Shown piece by piece: positions 47,613 through 62,227 of a DNA stretch of 64,000 nt. The stretch lies in the NCBI RefSeq assembly GCF_014518425.1, contig NZ_JACVCU010000004.1, positions 591,142 to 655,141 on the forward strand, written 5' to 3'. The position numbers and the translations under genes are program-made. The DNA comes from Terrabacter sp. MAHUQ-38. GTDB lineage: Bacteria > Actinomycetota > Actinomycetes > Actinomycetales > Dermatophilaceae. Numbering within the stretch: the stretch's first letter is position 1; every line of letters begins with the position of its first letter. The notes under the pieces are model-generated. The model saw nothing but the letters and a program-made list of their open reading frames with translations, was not told the origin of the DNA and did not search any database.

Positions 47613-47687
47613 CTCATGATGGTCGCCAGCACCATCACGAGAGCATGACCCGCAGGTCACCCCATTCATCGAACTTAGGAGCACCAC

Positions 47688-48317
47688 ATCAGCGAGCCTC
47701 GCATCAACGAGCGCATCCGGGTCCCGGAAGTGCGCTTGGTTGGCCCCAACGGCGAGCAGGTCGGCATCGTCCGCGTCGAGGACGCGCTTCGTCTGGCAGA
47801 GGAGGCGAATCTCGACCTCGTCGAGGTGGCGCCCATGGCCAAGCCGCCGGTCGCCAAGCTCATGGACTTCGGCAAGTTCAAGTACGAAGCCGCCATGAAG
47901 GCACGGGAAGCGCGCAAGAACCAGGTCAACACGGTCATCAAGGAGATCAAGCTCCGCCCGAAGATCGACCCGCACGACTACGGCACCAAGAAGGGCCACG
48001 TCGAGCGGTTCCTCAAGGCCGGCGACAAGGTCAAGGTGACGATCATGTTCCGAGGTCGCGAGCAGTCGCGTCCGGAGCTCGGTCGCCGTCTGCTCGAGCG
48101 TCTCGCCGAGGACATCGCCGAGCTCGGCTTCGTCGAGTCGGCGCCGAAGCAGGACGGCCGCAACATGATCATGGTGATCGGCCCGACGAAGAAGAAGGCC
48201 GAGGCCAAGGCCGAGCAGCGGCGCGTGCGCGAGCAGCGCCCGGCGACCGGCGAGGAGCCGGCAGCCGACCCGCAGACCGAGCCGCAGACCGACGGGGCCA
48301 CCGCCGGCGCTGAGTGA
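47688..48317 (+). CDS. infC: Translation initiation factor IF-3, ATC start codon
   Basis: 209 residues. The conserved N-terminus [20 protein letters not shown] begins at an ATC codon (47688-47690) with AGGAG six bases upstream; no ATG, GTG or TTG precedes it in a sensible place. Rare AUU or AUC starts are the hallmark of infC and allow IF3 to repress its own translation. Core motifs are [20 protein letters not shown] and [18 protein letters not shown]. The C-terminus has an acidic, low-complexity extension of about 30 residues ([20 protein letters not shown]). Confidence 0.95.
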   Translation: MSEPRINERIRVPEVRLVGPNGEQVGIVRVEDALRLAEEANLDLVEVAPMAKPPVAKLMDFGKFKYEAAMKAREARKNQVNTVIKEIKLRPKIDPHDYGTKKGHVERFLKAGDKVKVTIMFRGREQSRPELGRRLLERLAEDIAELGFVESAPKQDGRNMIMVIGPTKKKAEAKAEQRRVREQRPATGEEPAADPQTEPQTDGATAGAE

Positions 48318-48411
48318 CCGGCGCCCGGTGACCCCAGCCGGAGGCGAGAGCCCCGGCACGACAGACCACGTACGTCCACTGACGCACGCAACACGAAGGA
48401 GATCGGCCCCC

Positions 48412-48606
48412 ATGCCGAAGATGAAGACGCACAGCGGTGCGAAGAAGCGTTTCCGCCTCACGGGCACCGGCAAGGTCATGCGTGAGCAGGCCGGCGGTCG
48501 CCACCTGCTCGAGCACAAGTCCAGCAAGAAGATGCGTTCCATCGCGAACGACGTCGAGCTCGCCAAGCCGGACGCCAAGAAGGCCAAGAAGCTCCTCGGC
48601 AAGTGA
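48412..48606 (+). CDS. rpmI: 50S ribosomal protein L35
   Basis: 64 residues, very basic. MPKMKTHSGAKKRFRLTGTG is the family N-terminus, followed by HLLEHKSSKKMR. It is the second gene of the infC-rpmI-rplT operon. ATG 48412 has AAGGAGA upstream. Confidence 0.98.
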   Translation: MPKMKTHSGAKKRFRLTGTGKVMREQAGGRHLLEHKSSKKMRSIANDVELAKPDAKKAKKLLGK

Positions 48607-48702
48607 GCCGGGACCCCCACCAATCAGCATCTCGCTGAGCAGCCGGGTCTCCGGTAAGCCAGCAGCACGTAGCACTGCGTCAAGCAGAGAAGGAGTATTC
48701 AC

Positions 48703-49092
48703 GTGGCACGCGTGAAGCGGGCGGTCAACGCCCAGAAGAAGCGTCGCGTCGTTCTCGAGCGCGCCAGCGGTTACCGCGGTCAGCGATCGCGTCTGTACCG
48801 CAAGGCCAAGGAGCAGGTCACCCACTCGCTGGGTTACGCCTACCGTGACCGCCGCGCCAAGAAGGGTGACTTCCGTCGCCTCTGGATCCAGCGCATCAAC
48901 GCCGCGGCCCGCGCCAACGGCATGACCTACAACCGGTTCATGCAGGGCCTCAAGGCCGCCGGTGTCGAGGTCGACCGCAAGATCCTCGCGGACCTCGCCG
49001 TCAACGACGCCCCGGCCTTCACGGCCCTCGTCGAGCTCTCCCGCGCCAACGTGCCCGCCCAGGCGGACGCCAAGGCCGGCGACGCCGCCTGA
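48703..49092 (+). CDS. rplT: 50S ribosomal protein L20
   Basis: 129 residues. [20 protein letters not shown] and [20 protein letters not shown] followed by [20 protein letters not shown] are the L20 signatures. The GTG start at 48703 has GAAGGAG eight bases upstream. L20 is a large-subunit assembly protein. Final ribosomal gene of the operon. Confidence 0.98.
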   Translation: MARVKRAVNAQKKRRVVLERASGYRGQRSRLYRKAKEQVTHSLGYAYRDRRAKKGDFRRLWIQRINAAARANGMTYNRFMQGLKAAGVEVDRKILADLAVNDAPAFTALVELSRANVPAQADAKAGDAA

Positions 49093-49145
49093 GCGAGCGT
49101 CGCTCCGCCGACAGCCGCAGCGCACCTCGAGCGCCGGGACGCCCC

Positions 49146-49949
49146 GTGCTGACCAACGCCCGATCCGATCGGGTCAAGGCAGTGCGGGCGCTGTCCCGGC
49201 GCTCGGTGCGTTCGCGCACCGGTGAGTTCCTCGCCGAGGGCCCGCAAGCGGTCCGCGAGGCCGTGGCCTTCCGGCCCGACCTCGTGCGTGACGTCTACGT
49301 CACGGCGGACGCGCAGGCCAGGCACGCCCTCATCGTCGAGGCAGCTCGCGCCGCTGACCTCTGGGTGCACGAGGTGAGCCCTGAGGTGCTCGCGGCGATG
49401 TGCGACACGGAGTCCCCGCAGGGGATCGCCGCGGTCTGCAGGATGCTCGACGTCCCGCTCGAGCAGGTCCTCTCCGACCTGCCGCGTGACGCACTCGTGT
49501 GCGTCCTGACGAACGTCCGCGACCCCGGCAACGCCGGCACCGTGATCCGTGGCGCCGACGCCGCGGGTGCAGACGCCGTCATCGTCAGCGATGCGAGCGT
49601 CGACGTCTACAACAGCAAGGTGGTCCGGTCGACGGTCGGCTCCCTCTGGCACCTGCCGCTGTCGGTGGGCTCCACCGTCCCCGCGATCCTCGATGCCCTC
49701 CGCGTCCGGGGCGTCAGGCTGCTCGCCGCCGACGGGGCCGGGACGACCCTGCTCCACGACGCCGACCTGACCGGCGCCCATGCGTGGGTGATGGGCAACG
49801 AGGCCTGGGGCCTGCCCCAGCAGGTGCGCGACGCGTGCGACGACGTCGTCCGTGTTCCGATCCACGGCCACGCGGAGTCGCTCAACCTCGCGATGGCGGC
49901 GACGATCTGCCTCTACGCGTCCGCCGAGGCGCGCCGCACAGGTCGCTGA
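49146..49949 (+). CDS. TrmH/SpoU-family RNA 2'-O-methyltransferase
   Basis: 267 residues. An N-terminal substrate-binding domain (about 1-95, RSRTGEFLAEGPQAVREAVA) is followed by a SPOUT knot domain with the three family motifs: LTNVRDPGNAGTVIRGADAA (motif 1, catalytic Arg), AWVMGNEAWGLP (motif 2) and VPIHGHAESLNLAMAATICL (motif 3). It methylates ribose 2'-O of 23S rRNA or tRNA; the site is unknown. The gene regularly follows rplT in actinobacteria. The start is GTG 49146. Confidence 0.93.
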   Translation: MLTNARSDRVKAVRALSRRSVRSRTGEFLAEGPQAVREAVAFRPDLVRDVYVTADAQARHALIVEAARAADLWVHEVSPEVLAAMCDTESPQGIAAVCRMLDVPLEQVLSDLPRDALVCVLTNVRDPGNAGTVIRGADAAGADAVIVSDASVDVYNSKVVRSTVGSLWHLPLSVGSTVPAILDALRVRGVRLLAADGAGTTLLHDADLTGAHAWVMGNEAWGLPQQVRDACDDVVRVPIHGHAESLNLAMAATICLYASAEARRTGR

Positions 49950-49975
49950 CCATCCCCTGACCGCGTGACCGTGGC

Positions 49976-49981
49976 TATCCT
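49976..49981 (+). promoter_or_regulatory. -10 element of a leaderless promoter for the histidine kinase
   Basis: TATCCT lies six bases before the ATG at 49988, with no ribosome site, suggesting a leaderless mRNA. Confidence 0.5.
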
Positions 49982-49987
49982 CGGGCC

Positions 49988-51115
49988 ATGACCTCCGTCG
50001 ACGGGACCGGTGATCACCTGCCCGCCTCGGCGGCCGCGATGGCGCCGGTCTCGATGATGGGCGAGCTGCTGCCCGACGGCCTGGTCGTCGTCGGCGGCGA
50101 CCGCCGGATCCGTTTCGTCAACGCCGAGGCGCTGCGCATCCTCGAGTGCGACACGTCCGACCTCGTCGACCGCCCATTGCACGAGGGCCTCCCGCTCACA
50201 GACAAGTACGGGCGGGACTGGTGGACGCACACGGACCCGTGGAACGGGCTGGCGACCCGGTGGGGCCACCGCGAGAAGCTGCTCGTGGCCCCGAAGGGGC
50301 ACGACGTCCTGGTCACCGCGCGCTACGTGCGCCCCGGCCCAGGAGCCAGGGTCGAGCGGGTCATGCTCGGGCTGCGCGACGCGGAGGCGCGCCAGCGGGC
50401 CGAGCGCGACCAGGCCACCGTGCTGTCGACGGTCGCGCACGAGCTGCGGGCCCCGCTGACGTCCGTCACCGGCTTCACGAGCAGCCTGCTGCGCCGGTGG
50501 GACCGCTTCAGCGACGAGCAGAAGCGGCTCATGATCGAGACGATCGAGGCCGACGCGACGCGCCTCACCCGGCTCATCACCGAGCTGCTCGACATCTCGC
50601 GCCTCGACTCCGACAGCCTCAACCTCCGGAGAGGGCCGGTCGACCTGCACGCGCTCCTCAAGACCCACGTCGTGCGCTACGAGCTCGGCCGTTCCACCGG
50701 CACCGTGCAGCTACGGCTCGGGGAGGACGCGACCGGCCTCGGCCTACCGGAGATGTGGGCCGACACCGACCGCCTCGAGCAGATCTTCTTCAACCTCATC
50801 GAGAACGGCCTGCTCCACGGCGACGGCAGGGTGACCGTGACGCTGGACCGGGGTGGGCAGATGGGGGACGCACCCGAGTCGGTGGTCGTCGAGGTCGACG
50901 ACGAGGGTGACGGCATACCCCCTGCCGACCGGGAGAAGGTCTTCGGTCGGTTCTGGCACGGCCCGTCCAACGCGAGCACAGGCCTGGGGCTCTACGTCGT
51001 GCGAGGGCTCGTCGAGGCACACGGCGGCACGGTCGGCGTCACCGACAACGAGGCCGGCGGGGCCCGGTTCGTCGTGCAGCTGCCGGCGGGGCTACCCGAC
51101 GTCGTCGGGAGCTGA
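49988..51115 (+). CDS. PAS-containing sensor histidine kinase, cytoplasmic, orphan
   Basis: 375 residues, no transmembrane segment. A PAS domain (about 20-135, LPDGLVVVGGDRRIRFVNAE) precedes the dimerisation domain with the phospho-accepting His in TVAHELRAPLTSVTGF (near residue 153) and an HATPase domain. The ATPase boxes are visible: N (NLIENGLLHGDG), G1 (DDEGDGIPPADREKV), F (FGRFWHG) and G2 (GLGLYVVRGLVEAHGG). No response regulator is adjacent. Similar kinases occur at this position, between the rRNA methyltransferase and pheS, in other actinobacteria. Confidence 0.92.
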   Translation: MTSVDGTGDHLPASAAAMAPVSMMGELLPDGLVVVGGDRRIRFVNAEALRILECDTSDLVDRPLHEGLPLTDKYGRDWWTHTDPWNGLATRWGHREKLLVAPKGHDVLVTARYVRPGPGARVERVMLGLRDAEARQRAERDQATVLSTVAHELRAPLTSVTGFTSSLLRRWDRFSDEQKRLMIETIEADATRLTRLITELLDISRLDSDSLNLRRGPVDLHALLKTHVVRYELGRSTGTVQLRLGEDATGLGLPEMWADTDRLEQIFFNLIENGLLHGDGRVTVTLDRGGQMGDAPESVVVEVDDEGDGIPPADREKVFGRFWHGPSNASTGLGLYVVRGLVEAHGGTVGVTDNEAGGARFVVQLPAGLPDVVGS

Positions 51116-51154
51116 CTGCCGTGGGCGCCGCGTAAACGCGCTCGACGGCGCCCC

Positions 51155-51214
51155 TAGACTGGGCTGCACGCACCCGCCCCTCGTCGTGGGCGGGTCGTCG
51201 CGCGGGACCCGCCC
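51155..51214 (+). promoter_or_regulatory. Promoter and structured leader of pheST
   Basis: A -10-like TAGACT lies at 51155-51160. Downstream, ACCCGCCC occurs at 51172-51179 and 51207-51214, and GGGCGGGT at 51188-51195 can pair with either copy. The two hairpins exclude one another, an arrangement typical of leader switches. No U-tract and no Phe-rich leader peptide are visible. Confidence 0.45.
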
Positions 51215-51290
51215 GGCTCCGAGGCACTCCCCGCACGTCCAGCACTGACCCAGCCCCGTGAACCCGAGCGAGAGCAGCGAACGCACGCCG

Positions 51291-52400
51291 ATGTCCGGAC
51301 CCAACACGAACTACGACCCGGTCGAGGTCTCCGCGCTCGACCCGGCCAACGTCGACGCCGCCGTGCAGGAGGCGCTCACCGCCATCGCGGGCGCAGGCTC
51401 GCTCGACGACCTCAAGGCCGTCCGCATCGCCCACCAGGGGGAGAAGAGCCCGCTGGCCCTGGCCAACCGTGAGATCGGTGCACTGCCGCCGAGCGCCAAG
51501 GCCGAGGCGGGCAAGCGCGTCGGCCAGGCCCGTGGCCGCGTCGGCCAGGCCATCGCGGCCCGCCAGGCCGAGCTCGAGGCCGAGCGTGACGAGCGGATCC
51601 TCGTCGAGGAGCGCGTCGACGTCACCCTCCCCGCCGTCCGTCGAGCGGCCGGGGCGCGACACCCGATCGAGCTCGTCTCGCAGCGGCTCGCCGACGCGTT
51701 CGTGGGGATGGGCTGGGAGGTCGCGGAGGGCCCCGAGCTCGAGAGCGAGTGGCTCAACTTCGACGCCCTCAACCTCGGTCCCGACCACCCGGCCCGCCAG
51801 ATGCAGGACACCTTCTTCCTCGACCCGGTCGACTCGGGGCTGGTACTGCGCACGCAGACCTCGCCCGTGCAGATCCGCACCATGCTCGAGAAGGAGCCGC
51901 CGATCTACGTCGTGGCGCCGGGCAAGGTCTTCCGCACCGACGACCTCGACGCGACCCACACGCCGGTCTTCCACCAGATCGAGTGCCTCGCCATCGACAA
52001 GGGACTGACGATGGCCCACCTGCGCGGCGCGCTCGACGCGTTCGTGCGGATCATGTTCGGTGAGGAGACCCGCACCCGTGTGCGTGCCTCGTACTTCCCG
52101 TTCACCGAGCCGTCGATGGAAACCGACTTCGTCTGCTTCGCCTGCCACGGTACGGGCCACGACGAGAGTGGCGCGCAGTGCCGCAGCTGTGGCGGCTCCG
52201 GCTGGATCGAGCTCGGCGGCTCAGGAATGGTCAACCGCAAGGTGCTGCGCGCCTGCGGGATCGACCCCGACGTCTACTCCGGCTTCGCCTTCGGGCTGGG
52301 CATCGAAAGGGCGCTCATGCTGCGTCACGGTGTGCAGGGCATGCACGAGATGGTCGAGGGCGACATCCGCTTCTCGCAGCAGTTCGGGATGGAGGTCTGA
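51291..52400 (+). CDS. pheS: Phenylalanyl-tRNA synthetase alpha subunit
   Basis: 369 residues. The N-terminal coiled coil (about 15-100) is followed by the class II catalytic core with HPARQMQDTFFLDPVDSGL (motif 2 region), LRTQTSPVQIRTML, and GLGIERALMLRHGVQGMHE (motif 3). A Cys-rich insertion FACHGTGHDESGAQCRSCGG has a CxxC-CxxC pattern as in many actinobacterial PheS. ATG 51291 is taken as start; GTG 51258 would add 11 residues, and neither has a strong ribosome site. Forms a tetramer with PheT. Confidence 0.95.
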   Translation: MSGPNTNYDPVEVSALDPANVDAAVQEALTAIAGAGSLDDLKAVRIAHQGEKSPLALANREIGALPPSAKAEAGKRVGQARGRVGQAIAARQAELEAERDERILVEERVDVTLPAVRRAAGARHPIELVSQRLADAFVGMGWEVAEGPELESEWLNFDALNLGPDHPARQMQDTFFLDPVDSGLVLRTQTSPVQIRTMLEKEPPIYVVAPGKVFRTDDLDATHTPVFHQIECLAIDKGLTMAHLRGALDAFVRIMFGEETRTRVRASYFPFTEPSMETDFVCFACHGTGHDESGAQCRSCGGSGWIELGGSGMVNRKVLRACGIDPDVYSGFAFGLGIERALMLRHGVQGMHEMVEGDIRFSQQFGMEV

Positions 52401-52401
52401 C

Positions 52402-54969
52402 ATGCGGATGCCGCTGCGCTGGCTCGCGGAGTACACCGACCTCGCCCCGGGCACGTCGGGCGCCGATGTCGCCGCCGCCCTCGTCTCGGTCGGCATCGAG
52501 GAGGAGGACCTCCACGGTGGCGACATCACCGGCCCGCTCGTCGTCGGACGGGTCCTCGAGCTCGAGGAGCAGGTCCAGAAGAACGGCAAGCCGATCCGTT
52601 ACTGCGTCGTCGACGTGGGCGAGAACGGCCAGATGCTGACGGAGGGCAAGCACCAGGAGATCGTCTGCGGGGCCCAGAACTTCGAGGTCGGCGACCTCGT
52701 CGTCGTCGTGCTGCCCGGCGCCACGCTGCCCGGCGGTTTCCAGATCAGCGCGCGCAAGACGTACGGCCGCGTCTCCAACGGGATGATCTGCGCCGAGGAC
52801 GAGATCGGCCTCGGCCACGACCACGACGGCATCATCGTCCTCACGCGCCTGCTGGGCGAGGAGGCGAGCGCCGACCTCAAGCCCGGCGACGACGCGATCG
52901 CGCTGCTCGGGCTCGGCGAGGAGACCATCGAGGCCAACGTCACGCCCGACCGCGGCTACTGCTTCTCCGTGCGCGGCCTCGCCCGCGAGTACTGGCACTC
53001 GCAGGGCAGCCCCGAGGGTGGGTTCCGCGACCCCGCCCTCGTCGAGACACCAGCATCCAACGACCTGGGCTACACCGTGCGTGTCGAGGACGACTCGCCC
53101 ATCGACGGCGTGGCCGGCTGCGACCGCTACGTCGCCAGGATCATCCGGGGCATCGACCCCACCCGGCCGAGCCCTGCCTGGATGCAGCAGCGCCTGACCC
53201 AGATGGGCATGCGGCCGATCTCGCTGGCCGTCGACGTGACCAACTACGTCATGCTCGCCGTCGGGCAACCGCTCCACGCGTTCGACGTCGACAAGCTGTC
53301 CGGCTCGATCGTCGTGCGCCGCGCCCGTCCCGGCGAGACGCTGACGACCCTCGACGACGTCGAGCGGACCCTCTCGCCCGAGGACCTGCTCATCACCGAC
53401 GGCGGCGAGCACCTGCTCGCCATCGCGGGTGTCATGGGGGGCGCGTCCTCCGAGGTCGACGCCTCGACGACCTCGGTGCTCGTGGAGGCTGCGCACTTCG
53501 ACTCGACGTCGATCGCGCGCACGTCGCGCCGGCACAAGCTCGTCACCGAGGCGTCCAAGCGCTTTGAGCGTGGCGTCGACCCGGCCCTCGCCGCGACGGC
53601 GGCCCAGCTCGCCGTCGACCTCCTCGTCGAGCACGGTGGAGGCACCGTCGACGACGGCGTCACCGACCTCGACCGCACGACGGAACCCCCGGCATACCTC
53701 CTCGACGTCACGGAGCCGAGCCGCATCGTCGGGCTCGACTACAGCCGCGAGCGCGTCGTGAAGATCCTGCGCGACCTCGGCTGCACCGTCGACGAGTCCG
53801 GCCAGGGCACCGACGAGACGCACGTGCTCGTCACACCGCCGTCCTGGCGACCCGACCTGGTCAATGACTCGCCGGGCCCCGACTACGCCGAGGAGGTGGC
53901 CCGGATCGACGGCTACAACAACATCCCCTCGGTCACCCCGACCCCCGTCGAGGGGCAGGGCCTGACGCACGGCCAGAAGACCCGGCGTGTCGTCGCCGAC
54001 GCCCTCGCCGGCGCGGGCTTCACCGAGGTGCTGACCTACCCGTTCGTCGCCGAGTCGCTCGCCGACGAGCTGATGCTGCCGGCCGACGACGACCGCCGCC
54101 ACGCCGTGCGCGTCGCCAACCCGCTGAGCGAGGAGCGGCCGCTGCTGCGCACGTCAGTCATCGCGAGCCTCGTCGACGCCCTGCGCCGCAACGTGTCGCG
54201 AGGGCACAAGGACGTCGCGCTCTTCGAGCTCGGCCTCGTCTTCCGTCCGGGCGGCCCGCTCGGCAGGGCGCCGATCCCGAGCGTGCTGCAGCGGCCCGAC
54301 GCCGACACGCTCGAGCAGCTGTATGCCGCCGTCCCCGACCAGCCGCGCCGCGCCGGCCTGCTCGCCACCGGACTCGTCGAGCGCGCAGGGTGGTGGGGCC
54401 CGGGCCGTGCGGCCGACTGGAGCGACGCAGTCGCCGCGGTCCGGACGGTCGCGACTGCACTCGCGGTCGACGTCGTCGTCGCCAACGACCCCGGTCACGC
54501 GCCGTGGCACCCGGGACGCTGCGCGCGTCTCACGCTGCCGGACGGCACGCTCGTCGGCCACGCTGGCGAGCTGCACCCCAAGGTCCTCGCCGCGCTCGAC
54601 CTGCCGCCGCGCACGGTCGCAGCGGAGTTCGACGTCGACGTGCTCGTCTCGGCGAGCGCCGAGCCCGTCCAGGCACGGCCGTTCTCGACGTTCCCTCCGG
54701 CCCTGACCGACATCGCCCTGCTCGTGCGCTCCGACGTGGCCGCCGCCGATGTCGAGGCGGCGCTGTGTGCGGGGGCGGGGGAGGCGCTCGAGTCGGTCGT
54801 CCTCTTCGACGTCTACGAGGGCGAGCGGGTCGAGGCCGGGCACCGGTCCCTGGCCTACCGCCTCACCTTCCGGGCCGCCGACCGCACGTTGACGACCGAG
54901 GAGGTCAACGGGTTCCGTGACGCGGCCGTGGCGGCCGCGGCCACGGCGACGGGGGCTGTCCAGCGCTGA
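52402..54969 (+). CDS. pheT: Phenylalanyl-tRNA synthetase beta subunit
   Basis: 855 residues. Domains in order: the N-terminal region MPLRWLAEYTDLAPGTSGAD, a tRNA-binding EMAP-like OB fold (VVGRVLELEEQVQKNGKPIR), the B3/B4 editing domain (MGMRPISLAVDVTNYVMLAV; GQPLHAFDVDKLSG), B5 domains, the catalytic-like core (TEVLTYPFVAESLADELMLP) and a C-terminal FDX-ACB anticodon-binding domain (FSTFPPALTDIALLVRSDVA). The ATG is one base after the pheS stop, with GGAGG upstream. B3/B4 edits Tyr-tRNAPhe. Confidence 0.97.
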   Translation: MRMPLRWLAEYTDLAPGTSGADVAAALVSVGIEEEDLHGGDITGPLVVGRVLELEEQVQKNGKPIRYCVVDVGENGQMLTEGKHQEIVCGAQNFEVGDLVVVVLPGATLPGGFQISARKTYGRVSNGMICAEDEIGLGHDHDGIIVLTRLLGEEASADLKPGDDAIALLGLGEETIEANVTPDRGYCFSVRGLAREYWHSQGSPEGGFRDPALVETPASNDLGYTVRVEDDSPIDGVAGCDRYVARIIRGIDPTRPSPAWMQQRLTQMGMRPISLAVDVTNYVMLAVGQPLHAFDVDKLSGSIVVRRARPGETLTTLDDVERTLSPEDLLITDGGEHLLAIAGVMGGASSEVDASTTSVLVEAAHFDSTSIARTSRRHKLVTEASKRFERGVDPALAATAAQLAVDLLVEHGGGTVDDGVTDLDRTTEPPAYLLDVTEPSRIVGLDYSRERVVKILRDLGCTVDESGQGTDETHVLVTPPSWRPDLVNDSPGPDYAEEVARIDGYNNIPSVTPTPVEGQGLTHGQKTRRVVADALAGAGFTEVLTYPFVAESLADELMLPADDDRRHAVRVANPLSEERPLLRTSVIASLVDALRRNVSRGHKDVALFELGLVFRPGGPLGRAPIPSVLQRPDADTLEQLYAAVPDQPRRAGLLATGLVERAGWWGPGRAADWSDAVAAVRTVATALAVDVVVANDPGHAPWHPGRCARLTLPDGTLVGHAGELHPKVLAALDLPPRTVAAEFDVDVLVSASAEPVQARPFSTFPPALTDIALLVRSDVAAADVEAALCAGAGEALESVVLFDVYEGERVEAGHRSLAYRLTFRAADRTLTTEEVNGFRDAAVAAAATATGAVQR

Positions 54970-54993
54970 CGCCAGCCGACACCGATGCAGGAG

Positions 54994-57224
<2,231 letters not shown>

Positions 57225-57228
<4 letters not shown>

Positions 57229-58228
57229 CGACGACCCACGAGCCCATCGGCAGCGCGTCACACCGCAACCTCCGCGGAGTCATCGACGCCGCCTCCCTCC
57301 GGGTCGCGGCAGGCAAGGCCGCGACGCTCGTCGAGGCGCTCCCGTGGCTCGAGCGCTTCCGCGGCGCCCTCGTCGTCGTGAAGTACGGCGGCAACGCGAT
57401 GGTCGACGACGAGCTCAAGGCGGCCTTCGCCCAGGACATCGCCTTCCTCCGGTATGCAGGCCTGCGCCCCGTCGTGGTCCACGGCGGTGGCCCGCAGATC
57501 AAGGCGATGCTCGAGCGTGTCGGCCTCGAGAGCGAGTTCAAGGGGGGCCTGCGCGTCACGACGCCCGAGGTCATGGACGTCGTCCGGATGGTCCTGACCG
57601 GGCAGGTCGGCCGCGAGCTCGTCGGGCTGCTCAACCAGCACGGGCCCATCGCGGTCGGGCTCTCCGGCGAGGACGCCGCCCTGCTGGGCGCCCGCCGCCG
57701 TGGCACCTTGGTCGACGGCGAGGAGGTCGACCTCGGGCTCGTCGGCGACGTCGAGAGCGTCAACCCGTCGGCCATCATCGACATCCTCGATGCCGGCCGG
57801 GTCCCGGTCGTCTCAACGGTGGCGCCCGACCTCGACGTCGACGGCCAGGTGCTCAACGTCAACGCCGACACCGCCGCCGCCGCGATCGCCGTGGCCCTCC
57901 GTGCCGAGAAGCTCGTCGTGCTCACCGACGTCGAGGGCATCTACGCCGACTGGCCCGACCGCGGGTCGCTGCTGTCGGCGATCGAGGTCACCGACGCGCG
58001 CGAGCTGCTGTCCCGCGTCGACCACGGCATGGTGCCCAAGCTCGAGGCGTGCATCCGCGCCGTCGAGGGCGGCGTGCCCCAGACGCACGTCGTCGACGGG
58101 CGCAAGGCGCACTCGATCCTGCTCGAGATCTTCACCGACGAGGGCATCGGCACGATGGTGCTGCCCGACGTCCCCGGACCCGGGGCGTCGGAGCCCCGGC
58201 CGGCCGAACCCACCCCCGAGGAGTCCTC

Positions 58229-58232
<4 letters not shown>
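57225..58232 (+). CDS. argB: Acetylglutamate kinase
   Basis: 335 residues. Phosphorylates N-acetylglutamate, the feedback-controlled step. Family blocks are [60 protein letters not shown] and [20 protein letters not shown]. The C-terminus has an extra Pro/Glu-rich tail of about 20 residues. Starts within the argJ stop (ATGA) and ends within the argD start (ATGA). Confidence 0.97.
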
Positions 58233-59416
<1,184 letters not shown>

Positions 59417-59421
59417 TCGTC

Positions 59422-61459
<2,038 letters not shown>

Positions 61460-61468
61460 CCTTCGGGC

Positions 61469-61474
61469 TAGCCT
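61469..61474 (+). promoter_or_regulatory. -10 element of a leaderless promoter for the DNA glycosylase
   Basis: TAGCCT lies seven bases before the GTG at 61482, with no ribosome site. Confidence 0.5.
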
Positions 61475-61481
61475 GTCGCCG

Positions 61482-62117
61482 GTGAGCCTCGAGGACCAGC
61501 GACTGCCCCGCGACTTCTTCGCGCGCCCGTCTCTCGAGGTGGCGCCCGAGCTGCTCGGGCGCCACCTGTCGTTCGGCGGGGTGACGCTGCGCCTGACCGA
61601 GCTGGAGGCGTATGCCGGCGAGCTCGACCCCGGGTCGCACGCCTTCCGTGGGGTGACCCCGAGGACCGCCCCGATGTTCGGGCCACCGGGGTTCACCTAC
61701 GTCTACTTCACCTATGGGCACCACTGGTGCGTCAACCTCGTGGTCGGCGAGGTGGGGTCGGCATCCGCGGTTCTCGTCCGGGCGGGTGAGGTCCTGGAGG
61801 GCGAGGACCTCGTCCGCGCACGGCGCGGCCCGGTGCGCGAGCGCGACTGGGCCAGGGGGCCGGGGCGTCTCGGCCAGGCGCTCGCGATGTCGAAGGCGCA
61901 CACGGGGCTCGACTTCTGCCGGCCGCTCGTCGGCGACCCCATCGACCTCGTCGTGTCCGCGGGCGACCCGGTCGCGCCGGAGCAGGTGGTCGTCGGTCCC
62001 CGGGTCGGGGTCAGCGGTCCCGGGGGCGACGCGGCCGCCTACCCCTGGCGCTTCTCGGTCGCGGGCGACCCGACGGTCTCCGCGTACCGGCCCGGCGTCG
62101 TGCGGCGGCGTCGCTGA
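61482..62117 (+). CDS. 3-methyladenine DNA glycosylase (AAG/MPG family)
   Basis: 211 residues. Base-excision repair enzyme for alkylated purines. The family motifs are VAPELLGRHLSFGGVTLRLT, ELEAYAGELDPGSHAFRGVT (catalytic Glu in the LTELEAY segment), MFGPPGFTYVYFTYGHHWCV and GPGRLGQALAMSKAHTGLDF. The GTG start is favoured by the family N-terminus and the close -10 element. This gene regularly sits between argH and tyrS in actinobacteria. Confidence 0.94.
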   Translation: MSLEDQRLPRDFFARPSLEVAPELLGRHLSFGGVTLRLTELEAYAGELDPGSHAFRGVTPRTAPMFGPPGFTYVYFTYGHHWCVNLVVGEVGSASAVLVRAGEVLEGEDLVRARRGPVRERDWARGPGRLGQALAMSKAHTGLDFCRPLVGDPIDLVVSAGDPVAPEQVVVGPRVGVSGPGGDAAAYPWRFSVAGDPTVSAYRPGVVRRRR

Positions 62118-62227
62118 CGCCCGCCATGCGGGACCACGCGGTACTCGGTGGCCCGGCCGCGGCGGCATACGGCAGGCTGTGTGCCGGTGGGCAGGGAGCC
62201 CGCCGTGGAGAGAGGACACCGATACCC

